Made by a program: the position numbers and the translations under genes
Source: Maylandia zebra
Lineage: Eukaryota > Chordata > Actinopteri > Cichliformes > Cichlidae
NCBI RefSeq assembly: GCF_041146795.1
Contig: NC_135186.1
Span: 36,778,867-36,842,866, forward strand
Direction: 5' to 3'
Length of the DNA stretch: 64,000 nt
The notes under the pieces: model-generated
Database searches by the model: none
Told to the model about the DNA's origin: nothing
The model's input: only the letters and a program-made list of their open reading frames with translations
Shown: piece after piece, positions 1 through 13,384 of the stretch
Layout: every line of letters begins with the position of its first letter
Position numbering within the stretch: the first letter of the stretch is position 1

Positions 1-237
1 GCTGAGGTGGTTCGGGCATCTGACAAGGATGCCCCCTGGGCGCCTCCTGGGTGAGGTGTTCCAGGCATGTCCCACCGGGAGGAGGCCCCGGGGCAGACCC
101 AGGACACGCTGGAGAGATTATATCTCTCGGCTGGCCTGGGAACGCCTTGGTGTTCCCCTGTATAAGCTGGAGGAGGTGGCTGGGGAGAGGGAGGTCTGGG
201 CCTCTTTGCTTAGGCTGCTGCGACCCGGCCTTGGATA
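1..237 (+). mobile_element. LINE 3' end, RTE/Rex3-like C-terminal fragment
   Basis: The plus strand reads an open frame with the motifs [20 protein letters not shown] and [20 protein letters not shown], ending in [10 protein letters not shown]. This is the familiar C-terminal tail of a very abundant teleost non-LTR retrotransposon. It is followed at once by a GATG/ATGG tandem tail, as known for Rex3-type RTE elements. Only the last part of the polymerase polypeptide is in the window; the rest is off the left edge or 5'-truncated. A second fragment of the same family lies at 49,840-50,175. The clade name is from memory of the family; that it is a LINE tail is secure. Confidence 0.7.
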
Positions 238-247
238 AAGCGGATGA

Positions 248-311
248 AGATGGATGGATGGATGGATGGATGGATGGATGGATGGATGGATGGATGGATG
301 GATGGATGGAT
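248..311. repeat. (ATGG)n tandem tail
   Basis: About 16 nearly perfect ATGG units directly follow the LINE fragment. This is best read as the element's own 3' repeat tail, possibly expanded after insertion, rather than an independent microsatellite. Confidence 0.85.
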
Positions 312-379
312 AATATTTTATAGTTATTAATACAAATTAATCCAAAGTAACCCTGTGATAAATCTGATTAAACATTTTA

Positions 380-662
380 ATTGTTGGGCAGCACTAATAT
401 ATATATTATATATTAGTGTATACTTACCTATTATTATATAGTTTTTTTTTTTGTATTTCACAGGAGAGAACCTGTGCTAAAAGATTGAAGAAAGCTATTC
501 AAATTTTCTTTGAATTTAAGCATTTAACATTCTTTGAGTTTAAAGTTGAAAAAATGTAATTGCAACCAGCCTCTTGATCAAGTAATTGCGATTAATCGTG
601 ATTAATTACAGAAAATTGTGAGAATAATTAGTTAATTTTTTTAATCTATTGACAGCACTAAT
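380..662. mobile_element. hAT-like non-autonomous element remnant
   Basis: The segment holds GCAGCACTA near 390 and TGACAGCACTA near 650, with GCGATTAATCGTGATTAATTA between them. This combination is typical of short fish hAT-like elements whose ends read TAGTGCTGTCAA. I could not define clean termini or a target duplication, so boundaries are approximate. The rest of 312-664 is AT-rich with no coding signal. Confidence 0.35.
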
Positions 663-664
663 AT

Positions 665-3305
665 GTATCCCTCAAGCTCGGGTCCTCTACCAGAGGCCTG
701 GGAGCTTGAGGGTCCTGCGCAGTATCTTAGCTGTTCCTAGGACTGCGCTCTTCTGGACAGAGATCTCCGATGTTATTCCCGGGATCTGCTGGAGCCACTC
801 GCCTAGTTTGGGAGTCACTGCAACGAGTGCTCCGATTACCACGGGGACCACCATCACCTTCACCCTCCACATCTTCTCGAGCTCTTCTCTGAGCCCTTGG
901 TATTTCTCGAGTTCCTTCTTCCTGATGTTGCTGTCATTGGGAACCGCTACATTGATCACTACGGCCGTCTTCTTCTGTTTGTCTACCACCACTATATCCG
1001 GTTGGTTAGCCACCACCATTTTGTCCGTCTGTATCTGGAAGTCCCACAGGATCTTAGCTTGGTCATTCTCCACCACCCTTGGGGGCATCTCCCACTTGAC
1101 CTCGGGACTTCCAGGTTTTACTCGGCACAGATGTTCCTGTACACTATGCCGGCCATTTGGTTATGGCGTTCCATGTATGCCCTGCCTGCTAGCATCTTGC
1201 ACCCTGCTGTTATGTGCTGGATTGTCTCAGGGGCATCTTTACACAGCCTGCACCTGGGGTCTTGCCTGGTGTGATAGACCCCAGCATCTATGGATCAGAG
1301 CTTGTTCCTGTACTGCTATGATTAGTGCCTCCATGCTGTCTTTCAGTCCAGCTTTGTCCAGCCACTGGTAGGATTTCTGGATATCAGCCACCTCTCCTAT
1401 CTGCCAGTGGTACATACCGTGCAAGGGCCTGTCCTTCCATGATGGTTCCTCGCCTTCCTCCACTTTCTTGGGTTTCTGCTGCCTGAGGTATTCACTGAGC
1501 ACGCTGTCAGTTGGGGCCTTATTCGTGATGTATTCGTGGATGTTCGTTGTCTCTTCCTGGACTGTGGTGCTGACACTCACCACCCCCCGGCCTCCTTCTT
1601 TCCGCTTAGCGTACAGCCTCAGGGTGCTGGACTTGGAGTGAAACCCTCCATGCATGGTCAGGACCTTTCTTGTCTTGATGTCCGTGGCTTCTATCTCCTC
1701 CTTTGGCCAGCTTATTATCCCAGCCGGGTACCTGATCACGGGCAGGGCGTAGGTGTTGATAGCCCGGATCTTGTTCTTACCGTGTAGCTGACTCCTCAGG
1801 ACTTGCCTGACCCTCTGCAGGTACTTGGTGGTTGCAGCTTTCCTAGCGACCTCTTCATGGTTCCCATTCGCCTGCGGGATCCCCAGGTACTTGTAACTGT
1901 CCTCTATGTCTGCAATGTTGCCGTCTGGTAGTTCGATCTCCTCAGTTCTGGCTACCTTCCCTCTCTTTGTTACCATCCGACTACACTTCTCCAGTCCGAA
2001 TGACATTCCGATGTCATTGCTGTATATCCTGGTGCATCAAGATTTAATCGATGCCTCGTTCAATCTTGGCATACAGCTTGATGTCATCCATGTACAGGAG
2101 GTGGCTGACAACTGCTCCACTCCGTAGTCGGTATCCGTAGCCAGTCTTGTCTATGATCTCACTGAGGGGGTTGAGGCCTATGCAGAACAGCAGTGGGGAC
2201 AGAGCATCTCCTTGGTAGATTCCACACTTGATGGTGACTTGTGCTATGGCTTGAAGTTGGCCTCTAGTGTTCCCGCCACATCTCCATTGAGTTCCTGATG
2301 AATACTCTTAGCATCCTGTTGATCTTATATAGTTCTAGGCATTCCTGGATCCATGTGTGGGGCACTGAGTCATAGGCCTTCTTGTAATCAATCCAGGCAG
2401 TGCACAGGTTGGTCAGTCTGGTCTTGCAGTCTCGGCTGATTGTTCGGTCTACCAGTAGCTGGTGTTGTGTGCCCCTTTCTGTGCCCCACTAATGTATTGA
2501 GCCATGTGCCTGTTCATCTTAGCCGCTGTGATGCCTGACAGGAGCTTTCACGTGGTGCTGAGGCAGGTTATTGGTCGGTAGTTGGAGGGGACCGGTCCCT
2601 TCTTGGGGTCCTTGGGGATCAGGACCGTCCGACCTTCGGTTAGCCATTCCGGGTGTCTCTCGTCAACTAGCAGCTAGTTCATTTGTGCTGCCAGACGCTC
2701 ATGGAGTGCAGTCAGCTTCTCAGGCAGTAGGCGTGAACCATGTCGGGGCCTGGTGCTGTCCAACTCTTCATACTGGAAACCCTTTCTTGGATATCTGCCA
2801 CTGTGATGGTTACTGGAAGCTGTTCAGGGAGGTTTCTGTGATCTGCCCTCAGATCCACTAGCCACTGAGCATTGCCGTTATGGGTTGCGTCCTTCTCCCA
2901 TATGCTCTTCCAGTATTGTTCCATCTCCAGCCTTGGTGATGCTGTTCTCATATTGTTCCCCTGCCACTGAGATTACACCTTGGTTCGTTGCATGAAGAAC
3001 AGATTTATGTTGTAACTCATCAATCTCTAGCTGTGAGAGCAGCACCTTGTTTTAAATGTTGGAACACTGAGCTACTAGTTGTTTCACCGTCATTGTGGAT
3101 GTTGGGTATTGAAGAATCCATAGGTCCCTCATCCTATTCATGTAGCCCCTTCCACCAGGGTTACTTACGTAGTAACATTGCAACAACGCCCTGTTTTTGT
3201 CTCTTACCCAATGATGCCTTCTTGTTCCAGTAGCCCACTTCTCGTCAGAGTGCCCTGGTTCCTCAACACCTGATGCAGACCTGGTTGATCAGGGCGATGT
3301 CCAGC
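665..3305 (-). mobile_element. Rex6-like (R4/Dong clade) LINE, copy 1, degenerate
   Basis: On the minus strand, broken frames run from the 5' part (about 3,300) to the C-terminus (about 687). Near 2,950-2,712 an open block carries SMKSWTAPGPDMVHAYCLRS, the region just before the reverse transcriptase. The block 2,006-1,239 holds the C-terminal half of the RT region and the thumb. The block 1,088-687 contains ANQPDIVVVDKQKKTAVVIN, matching the PD-(D/E)xK-like restriction-enzyme-like endonuclease of R2/R4/Dong-type elements, and ends in LKLPGLW. Stops and frameshifts split the frame, so the copy is dead. Its 3' end stops at CTCAAGCTCGGG near 670, shorter than copy 2. The 5' end abuts the 3' UTR of copy 2 at about 3,305. 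Confidence 0.8.
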
Positions 3306-4592
<1,287 letters not shown>

Positions 4593-4870
4593 TCATATCT
4601 TTGTGGGGACCAGAAATATGAAGTTTAATATGCATGTGGGGCATTTTTGAGACTTAAAATATGGTTTTATTGTCAGGGCTACAATTAGGCTATGGTTAGG
4701 TTTAGGGTAAGCATTAGGCATTCACTTTTGATGGTTAGGGTAAGTGGCTAGGAAAAGTATTATGTCAATTTGATGTCCCCACAAAATATGAATATGCAAT
4801 ATGAGGGGGGGATCGAGACAGATGTTAGCTATGGACGCTAACGAAGTCATTTTAAAATTTGTCTTTGCAG

Positions 4871-7253
4871 TATGGCTGGATTGGGTTATACAATAAGATT
4901 TGGAGCTGGTCGATGTCAGGCACAGATGTCTACAAAAACAGTGAAGCTGAGTTCAGAAATTGGGCACCTGGTGACCCAAACAACCAGAACGGTAATGAAG
5001 AATGTGGACAGATGATCGGTACCGGAGAATGGAATGATGTACCTTGTTAACTAAATGTTATGGCAGTCTGCTCCAGTGTCAGAGGTGAGGATTTAAACAG
5101 TTTAAAGACCACAACACAAACCAGTTTCAGCTCTTCATCTATGAGTTATGCCTGTTGCTGCACAATTTTATCTCTTTTCATACAGCTCATATTGATAACT
5201 AAAGATCAGAGAGTTGAAATGTAAGCAATAAAACGTGACTTGTGGATTTAAGAAATTAAGTGCAGCCTGTCTAGGACTGAGGACTGACACAAGTGGATGC
5301 AAAATATTATGATGGCTCAAAGGAGCTTGCAAAGAAAAGCGTCTGGACCTCCTTAAGTTGCTTGAAGACGTTTCCCCTCTCATCCGAGAAGCTTCTTCAG
5401 TTCTAAGGTCAAATGGTGGAGAGTCCCAGATTTAGAGGGAGACCTTAACCACTTAATATGATTTATTTAGACTGTAATGCTTTTTGTTTTGTTTGTTTTT
5501 TACATATTAATGTATTGCAAAAATATTTTATGATATTATATGGCACTTCACTTTGATCTGTTTCAGGGGCTAATGTGACTTTTATCTTAATCAACAATCC
5601 CATGACATGGACGGAGGCCCGGAGCTTCTGCAGAGCTCATTACACAGACCTGGCCAGTGTGAGGAACATGTCAGAGAACCAGAAGATAAAGGAGCTGATA
5701 CCTGCAGGACAAAAGGTCTGGATCGGCCTTTTCAGAGGCTGGATGTGGACTGATGGAAGTAAAACCTCATTTACATACTGGAATGTGAACCAGCCTAGCA
5801 GTGTCGTGTCGTATAATTGTGCAGCACTATACTTTGGAGCTGCTGGAAAATGGGAATCCTATACATGTGACTTTCAGAGAGGATTTATTTGCTACAATGG
5901 CTCAGGTACCCTCCAGGTTTACTTTGATTGGAGTTGCTGATATAACAAAACCCGCTGCACTAACAAAAAGTGACTTATTCTTAAGAAAGTGAGAAGATGG
6001 GTTTGTTTGTGTTGTTGTGAGGTTCATGCTAAGTTACACTAAGCTTTCTCTGCAACTAACAGCCAACTTCAAAAGGTCTCACATTAATATCCGAACAATT
6101 ATCGTCCATGTCACTGATAAATCTGCTTTTTGTTTGTTGAAGAGGAAAAGCAGAAGGAAGTTGTGCCACTTGTTTCAAAACATGTGGTGAAAGTGAGGCT
6201 GGAGAAAAGCCCGTCTCTCGGTCTGCAGGACTCTGCGGTGCAGGATGAGATGCTGCAGCAGGTAATCATATCTGTAACAGATGTTTTATGGATGGATTAG
6301 TTGTCTGTATTTAATGTGGGGGACATTTTCACAAATCATACTGAAAACAGAGGTAGAGTCCTAAGTTTCCAGTATCAGCAAACTTGAAGGCGTACACATG
6401 TTTCATTCTTCCTACTTTGATGTTTTCATGGGCTCTGAAAATGGGATGTGGGGAAAAAAAGAGATGCTTGAGAGAAGTATGATATTTCAATTTTTTCTGC
6501 AGTTTATTTTAAGCATGTTCTAACCATGAAGAGTGGTGCATAGGACCAGGGCTGTGCAGAGATGTTTGATGGGGCAGGTGCTTAAAGTTAAAAATGGGCA
6601 CATAGAACCAGGCTGAACAACAACACACATTCATCTAGAATCTAGTATGGAATCGCATCATGTTATATCACTGTCATCGGGCGGGGACAATGCAGAGCAA
6701 ACAGACTATGTCTGCCTGTTGGCTACAACGTTGCTGCTGCTCCTGCTGCTGATAGAGCTGGAGGGCAGGACTGTGCTGATCTGAGACTGCAGACATGAAG
6801 AAGTCCATAGGAGAGACGGTAGCTGATTAAACCATAAGACAACAAAACTGTAAGACATAAACGGGGCTCTGCCTGTGAATCACTCTTTGCCTCTCTTCCT
6901 CCTTCATCTCCTCATCTCATCTATCACTCTCCACCTAAGAACAAGGCACAGTCTGCTATTGCATTAATCTGTTATTTAATTATTCATACTTAACGACTCT
7001 TGCACCTAATCCATAATAAAGTAATGATAGAAAAATGTTATAGAACCAAAACACTGCAACTGTGTTGATCATTGTTTTTATAATAAAATATCTCCACAAT
7101 GCAACAGCTGGTACAGGTCTTATTGTTACCTGTGCACTTTGTAATCCAGCTGCTGAGGGATCCGCAGCCTTTAGCCACCCTCACAGCTCCTCCTCATGTC
7201 TTTACAGGGCATGTCTGGACAATGTTATATCATGAATAATAATTTTGAAAATC

Positions 7254-7311
<58 letters not shown>

Positions 7312-8339
7312 GTGACATCTTATACCTTCTGCAGAATACTGGATATACTTTCCATACTGATCCACAATCCTTCCCTTCTTATTTATTCCTAGCGCTTTAA
7401 TAATAAAGTGATGAGAATTTTAAAAAGCAATAAATATACAATAATGTATTTATGATGAATCAGTTTGTTTGACTATCCACTCTGTGCAGGCAGAAATCTT
7501 ATTAAATGCTTAAAGTGCAGAGATACAATAATGTTGCTGCTGTAAAAATCAGCATTTTGTCATTTTGTAAATGTAAATCTAATATAATGTATTTTCTTTA
7601 AAACACAATGTTTGCATTTTTTAATATCACTATTATAATAATACATAATTATGTGTATTTGCATATTAGATCGTTTATAGTGAAATATAAGCCCTCCAGA
7701 AAGGCAGGGAAAGCCCTGTAACTTACTTTAAAATTAAATACGTTCCCTACAAAATGCAGTGAATGAACTAAGGTGAAATCTAAATCACATCACAGTTTTT
7801 GAAGGATCTTGGCTGGTAGGTCGTTCCATCTTGGAGAACTAACCACAGATCTTCTGTGGATGTAGGCTTCTCACATCCTTCTGTCTCGTCATGTAATCCC
7901 AGACCAACTGCATGATGTTGAGATCAGGGCTCTGTGGGGTCGTACCATCACTTTCAGTACTACTTGTTCTTCTTCACGCGGAAGATGTTTGGGGTTGTGG
8001 TCCTGCTGCAGTACACATTTGGGGCCAATAAACAATCATTTACATTTCTGAAAGCTCTGTAAAAAATGTTTACAGCATTTTTTCACATCTGCTTGAAACA
8101 TTTGCACAGTACTGTGTTAACATTTCACCTTTGAACCCTGAGTTGTTTGACAGTTCATTAAGAGCTGTAATCGAACTCTTAGACAAACGTTTTTTCCGTC
8201 TTTGTTTCAGCTCAAAAAGAAGCTGAAGGACCAGGGAGTGAATGGAGACATCACAGTGAGCTGGAGGAAGCAGTCAGACGGAGAAGTTTTCCATGAGGAG
8301 GAGACGAAGAAGAAGAAAAACAAAAATGATGAGTGTTAA
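4871..8339 (+). CDS. C-type lectin-like protein, 3' part, with premature stop in first visible exon
   Basis: Four exons fit: 4,871-5,084, 5,567-5,905, 6,143-6,261 and 8,211-8,339 (stop TAA 8,337-8,339); phases agree (1, 1, 0). Exon 1 encodes the second half of a CTLD: YGWIGL, DPNNQNGNEEC in the EPN position, and the calcium-site motif WND. Exon 2 is a complete CTLD (MTWTEARSFCRAHYTDLASV, KVWIGLF, TCDFQRGFICY) that lacks WND and EPN, so it is unlikely to bind sugar classically. The last exons give the C-terminal VVKVRLEKSPSLGLQD and KLKDQGVNGDITVSWRK segments seen in fish macrophage-mannose-receptor-like lectins. Within exon 1 a TAA at 5,048-5,050 lies between the last two CTLD cysteines, with the frame resuming as MAVCSSVRG. 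The gene is therefore probably a pseudogene or null allele. Upstream exons are missing, replaced by LINE sequence. Confidence 0.72.
5310..5400. repeat. Dispersed teleost repeat, copy 1
   Basis: AAAGGAGCTTGCAAAGAAAA, GTCTGGAC, then TTGCTTGAAGACGTTTC and CATCCGAGAAGCTTCTTC match a second copy at 10,545-10,630 in the same orientation. This short motif series is widespread in fish genomes. It lies in an intron of the lectin gene. Confidence 0.65.
7258..7307. repeat. (CA)n microsatellite
   Basis: About 24 uninterrupted CA units inside the long third intron of the lectin-like gene. The rest of 6,262-7,800 has no recognisable coding sequence. Confidence 0.9.
7805..8045 (-). mobile_element. Tc1-like transposase fragment
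   Basis: The minus strand reads SPDLNIIESVWDYMTRQ-type residues followed by KDVRSLHPQKICG, the catalytic-Glu region of a Tc1/mariner DDE transposase. More degenerate Tc1 sequence (the QQDHNPKH-type region) lies further along toward 8,000-8,040. No intact frame and no terminal inverted repeats are visible. It lies in the last intron of the lectin-like gene. Confidence 0.6.
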
Positions 8340-8859
8340 ATGTTGGTAGAAAGTCAGCTTTAACAAACGATATGTGTCCTTTAACCCTCTCGAGGCAGGC
8401 GTCACCGATTTGCAACAGTTAAAAACTAACAACCTGATTACCCCACATACATATTTTATGAGGTTTTTTACTCACTGCAGGACTTGGTTGTGCATTAGCA
8501 ACAAAAAGTTTAATTTGAGCCTGAGAGGGTTAAAAGTAAGAGAAGATTCTGCAGTTTGTCTTATTATTTTTGGAATCTTGGATAATCTTGGTTAATGCTA
8601 ATGTGTGCTGTTTCTTTAATTCTGTTTATTTCACAACTCAACAGGAAGTTGTTGAATTTTTTGGCAAAATTAGTAACGTAATGTTGGGTTCTTTTTGACA
8701 TATGTACACTGTACTTACATATAATAGAGTATAATGTCTTTATGCATGAAAGAAATCTCCGTCCGTGGATCGGGTTTCCTTCGAGACATGGGCAGCGATA
8801 AGCAGAGTTCATCCTTTAACATATAACAAAATTAAAATATTCTCATGCATGATCAACGG

Positions 8860-10072
8860 TTAATCACGGTACCGGCTGGAGTACCGGGAGCAGTTTGGAA
8901 GAACAAGAAGACGCGGAGACTGTTCTAGGTGTCATTCCAAACTGACTCAAAGTTTATTTTCTGTGCAACAGTTTTTATAGGCAGGCAATAAGTTTCAGTT
9001 CAGACCCTGTCCACTGGGTGGGGTGGTGTCCTGACAGTTAAATTCCTTTGTTCAGCAAGGGCAATAAAAAAAGCACTCACAAAAACAATAAATCTTTACC
9101 GAGATCTCCTACATCCTGAGTTCTGACACAAAAACCAGATGGTCTTCACATAAACATTTTCTGCAAGGTAAAGAGTGATTTGTTGGTGTTTTTCCTCCAA
9201 CCTTAGTATACACCATAAATCTTGAGTTGACAAGGCAAAAGAAAATAACGGTTAACATAAAGAGCTTTGTTAAGTTACAGAATCTTCAGTCTAATATTAT
9301 CATACAGGTCCATTAAACACTAAACATTTAGAATCCTTTAGTGATATAAGTTTGCACATGGTAGAATACTGCATGTAGTTATTTGCATTAGGAAATGTTT
9401 AACCATATATACCTAAAGGCACATAATCAATTGTGTGTGTTCTTTAGCAGGCTGCAAGCTTGAGGTACACTGAGGAATGCACTCAAGGAATGCACTATCC
9501 CAGTTTAAGTGCCTTGTTTACATATAGATGAACTGTTGGATTTTCCAGACCAGCAGGCCAAAGGAAATGCCCGTGGGGTTATAAGAAGAGGAGATGAAGT
9601 TTTAAAACAAAGGGCATTGCAGAAACAGGGTCCTTTGTATAATATCATCAAAAACAATATCCTGTAAATGCTAACCGTAGTGCTAAAATTCACAACAATG
9701 CAGCTCTTTGTTTTTCCATTGTTGTCGCTTGTCAGTTCATATATCTGGTTAATGAAAGTTGAAGACAACAACATCAGGGAACTTAAACCGCTGCTCCTCT
9801 GTGCTCTTCCAAAAATTGGAAAAATGTAAAACACTACTGATTGCCTCAAAGATAGTAAACTCAATTTGTAATCCACAGCAGGTTGGAGAAAGAAGACTTC
9901 ACACACTTTTAACAATCACCCACTGTGCTGTGCAGTCACCTGATTCGAGCTATAACTTCACTATAACTAACCGCCCTCTCCTTTTCTCTGGAGCAAAAGC
10001 TACTTTATCACATAATCATATTTATTGAACATATTTCACTTCAGTTTGCATAATTTCAACATTTTCATTTTC
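8860..10072. other. Uncharacterised intergenic stretch, possible LTR-type remnant
   Basis: No coding exon is recognised. The first 150 bases (GGTACCGGCTGGAGTACCGG, then TCAAAGTTTATTTTCTGTGC) look like the reverse complement of a polyadenylation region. That would fit a minus-strand LTR or processed element, but no matching second LTR was found. The remainder is AT-rich and short-framed. Confidence 0.25.
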
Positions 10073-10320
10073 AAATTAGTTACTCAAAAATGACTTATTT
10101 TGGTTGTTCATGTATAATAAAATATAATAAAATTTAAAACTTTTGTTTCTGTCTTTTTGTCTGCTCCACTTTTGTCACACAGGCACTTTGTTAGCTCTGA
10201 TTAGATTTCATATTTGATCAATTAAATTACAGCAGGAACAACTATCAGCAAAAGCACATATTAAACTGTCACCCTACATTGCACCCATAAGGGTGGGATT
10301 TTAGGCCTTTTACTCGTGGG
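10073..10320. repeat. Diverged direct repeat, copy 1
   Basis: A roughly 250-base block shares ordered landmarks with 13,385-13,640. These are CTCAAAAATGACTTATT, ATAATAAAAT, TTTCTGTCTTTTTG, CTGCTCCACTT, TTTGTTAG, CTGATTAGATTT and TTTTAGGCCTTTTACT. The two copies lie in the same orientation about 3.3 kb apart, with Gypsy pol debris between them. They may be old LTRs or two copies of a dispersed repeat. Confidence 0.55.
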
Positions 10321-10519
10321 AGTGATAACTGCTAATAATGGCCTTGAATGTACTGACCTGAAGCAGGTGGTCCTTCCTCTCCTTCACGTTTCCATTCACT
10401 CTGGGAGAACAGCACATCCCTCACTCTTTCACAGCAACTGTCTGACAGTCTATAAATGCACCTATGTGTGAAATGTTTGGGTTTCTATTATAAATCTATA
10501 TTTTTTAATAATGTCTGTG

Positions 10520-10632
10520 AAGATTCTCAGTCATCCAGGTCATCGTAGTCAAAGGAGCTTGCAAAGAAAAGCGTCTGGACTTGTTTAAGTTGCTTGAAGA
10601 CGTTTCACCTCTCATCCGAGAAGCTTCTTCTT
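10520..10632. repeat. Dispersed teleost repeat, copy 2
   Basis: Contains CAGTCATCCAGGTCATCGTA, then GAGCTTGCAAAGAAAAGCGT and TTGCTTGAAGACGTTTCACC, ending in GAGAAGCTTCTTC. It extends further 5' than the copy at 5,310. Confidence 0.65.
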
Positions 10633-10783
10633 TTTTAATAATATATTTATAAATTATATAAAGTAGGAGGAATGGAGGGCTGATTCTGTTCTTCCACATT
10701 CTGCCTGAGAAGCAAGTCCGTGTATTCTATATACAGTAATAATTCATGGCACGGTCCTTCCCCATTTAGCGTGGTGTGAGACG

Positions 10784-10875
10784 GGGCTGTGCGATATGAC
10801 CAAAATCTCATATCCCGATATGAGACATTTCTCGCCCTGATAACGATATGTATCGCAAAATAGTGCATTTGTGTC
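10784..10875. mobile_element. hAT-type transposon end
   Basis: GGGGCTGTGCGATATGACCA, TCATATCCCGATATGAGACA and the following GATAACGATATGTATCGCAA match the subterminal region of a common fish hAT family with ends in CAGGGCTGTGCGATATG. The opposite end was not located. The region 10,876-11,595 after it has no clear coding sequence and may hold LTR sequence related to the pol remnant downstream. Confidence 0.4.
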
Positions 10876-11595
10876 AATCCTGTGAATCTCGGACAACTAG
10901 TCTTGTGTGAATCAGCTGGGCGTCGTGTACCTGGATTCGAGTTTTTGACCAATGCATGAAATGATACATTTTTAGACATAAGTTGTAACGGCCGCCGTTT
11001 TCTTTGTGAGCATCACACGGCCTGTTCTAACGTTTGAGTCTTTATTTTTAGCACCTGACGGCTCTTTTTTGCTTCTCACCCGTAAACTCTCTCCATACTC
11101 TTTCACCTGATTCCTGCATAGGTGGTTGAAGAGGTTTGTCTGAGTCTGTGGTGGGGACGAGTTTGCGGGATAATTTGCATAGTACAGCTTTATGGTCAGT
11201 GTCAGACTTTTCATAACCAAACCACGTCCTTGCTACAGAGGGAGCCCCTCGTTTAGTATGAAGGTCCTCGATTTGTTTTGACTGGTCCTTCTGATGGAGC
11301 TAGCTGGTTCTGGCTCATCTTCACTGGCCATGCTGGTATTCTCTGTGCCTTCATCCACGTGGTGACTGTAAGCACCATTTATAGTAACTTTTATTTGAGG
11401 TAATTTGTTTGATGCATATTCTGAAATTTGATGTTTGAGAATAATGTATAACATCATCATTTCAGTTTATTTTGAAACATCTCAACAGGATCTTGAGCTT
11501 TATTGTGAAATGCCCTAATGTGAGATATGACTACGCCTGCACTGTATGGCGACGCATCACAAGCTAGTTGCATAGGATCGAAATGCATTAAAGCA

Positions 11596-12263
11596 TCAGT
11601 CCCTAACCATGCAGTCTTTGTCTCTTTCAATGCTTAAACACTGCTCTGTCCATTCCCATGTCTTGTCATTGTCCTCACGTTGATGAAGAGGATATTGAAT
11701 AAACCTTCCATAATACTTGAGAAGTCCCAGATATTTGCACAGTTGACTCACATTTTGTGGAGCAGGCGAGTCCATCACTGCTTTGACTTTTGATGGTGCA
11801 GAAAAGAATAGCTGGGGCTAGTCTACAGTGTCTGTGGAGGCTCCTGTGAGTCACTGGTGTCAATAGTTCTCGTGTTCTCATCAACACACATTTGCAGGTA
11901 TGCCTGACTGGGATCAGTTTTGATGAATTTCTTTCTCTCCAGCCAAACTTGCAAACAAATCATCGATGTGCAGTACTGGGTATTGTTCTAACTCCAACAC
12001 TGGGTGTACATTGACTTTGAAATCCCCGTAGACTGTCACTGCATCATCTTGTTTCATTACAGGTACTATAGAAGTGGCCCACTCACTCTGGCTGACTCAT
12101 TCCAGTACACCACCCTCAACAAAGTCTGTAATTCATTGTCGACCTTTGGCTTAATAGCATAAGGAGCAGATCTTGCTTTTACTTTCAGGTAAACGACTGT
12201 CAGGCTTACATCTTCACTGTGCAGCCTTCGGACTGCAGCCCAATCAAGTTTTATTTTTTCCAT
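11596..12263 (-). mobile_element. Gypsy-type retrotransposon pol remnant
   Basis: Two minus-strand blocks are diagnostic. At 12,263-12,066, MEKIKLDWAAVRRLHSEDVS and a RSAPYAIKPKVDNELQ segment match the start of the reverse transcriptase region. At 11,778-11,596, APQNVSQLCKYLGLLKYYGR and TWEWTEQC match the RT/RNase H connection. Sequence between them includes DPSQAY-like and DDLF-like traces in shifted frames. The element is internally deleted and frameshifted; no protease, RNase H or integrase was recognised. Confidence 0.65.
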
Positions 12264-13384
12264 TCACAACTGACCAACCAGAGAACACCACGTATAATGG
12301 CAGTTCCAAAACTGACCATTGGTTCACCTCTATACGTTTTTAAAATGAGGTTGGAGGGCTGCAGTGGTAGGTGATGTAAGGTCTTTTTTTTGGGGGGGGG
12401 GGGTAATTTCGGAAGAATTATGTCATGAAGCTTGCCAGTTTTGTTTTTAGATTTATCTGTGGTGAATATAAAGTTTTATATTTTAAAAAATCCCTTAAAA
12501 GTGTTGTTTAGTGTTTCATGGTCATATATTGTGTTCCCAGACACGTCTTTAACAGCACATACTGTTGTTTTTTCCTTTTAACTAGTTAGCCAGAAATCGA
12601 CCAGATTTATTACTATGTTCAAAATTTTGCAAGCAAAGTCTTTCTACTAAGAGTCAAACCTTAAATACTGTATGTGTAGGTTTAGGATGGAGAAAGGTTC
12701 GGGCACGTGAAACACAAGGAGAGCACAGGCAGGAACTTCTGCAACAGAGGAGAGAAGTATCACTGGACTGGGAAACAAGTGAGTGGGTTGAGTTCAGTAG
12801 TACTTGTGGATGGTATGTCCTTACCTGTAGATGCAGGCCGACTGGCATAGGAGGGGTAGCTGTGAGAGTGTCCAGGGGAGGAGTATGCAGGTGAGATGGA
12901 TCCAGGTTCCGAGGGGTCCAGAGGGGAGATATATCCACAGTTGACACGACGGTTAGGAGGGCAGGCTGAGCAGCAGGTGAGTGTGAAATCGTTTGTCTGC
13001 AGGTAGACCGATAAGCGCGACAGGAGATCGCTCTGGAGACAACTGGAGATGGAAAAACGTTAATCCAAAAACAGGGGAGCATGAATAACGAACACAAGGA
13101 AGTCCGAGTTACCACCAACGGTAGCAGGATGGCAGAGGGTGGCAGGCAGCGCTGGTTTAAGAACCCTCCAGATAATGGCCCGGAAATTAGGAACAGGTGA
13201 TGTGCTGACAAAACTCCACCCCAGGGGACGAGGACGTGGAACTGGTCTCACACCCAACCAGGCACCGTTTGATCCTTCCATATACTTTTCATTTCTGATT
13301 ACTTTCTCTAAGAATGTGCTTTCTCTTGTTGTCTCTTTTCACTCAGTATGTAAACTTCAGTATTTATCAATCACAGTTCAAAAG
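12264..13384. other. Uncharacterised intergenic stretch
   Basis: No gene is supported. Poly-G near 12,391-12,403 is a simple run. From 12,660 to 13,280 the base composition shifts to GC-richer, repeat-like sequence whose only frames are unrelated to known proteins. This could be an internal or terminal part of a retroelement. Confidence 0.3.

Noticed and set aside
4871..5084. A frameshift in the lectin exon
   Set aside because: Shifting the frame breaks the splice phase with the next exon; a single in-frame TAA with resumed MAVCSSVRG explains the data better.
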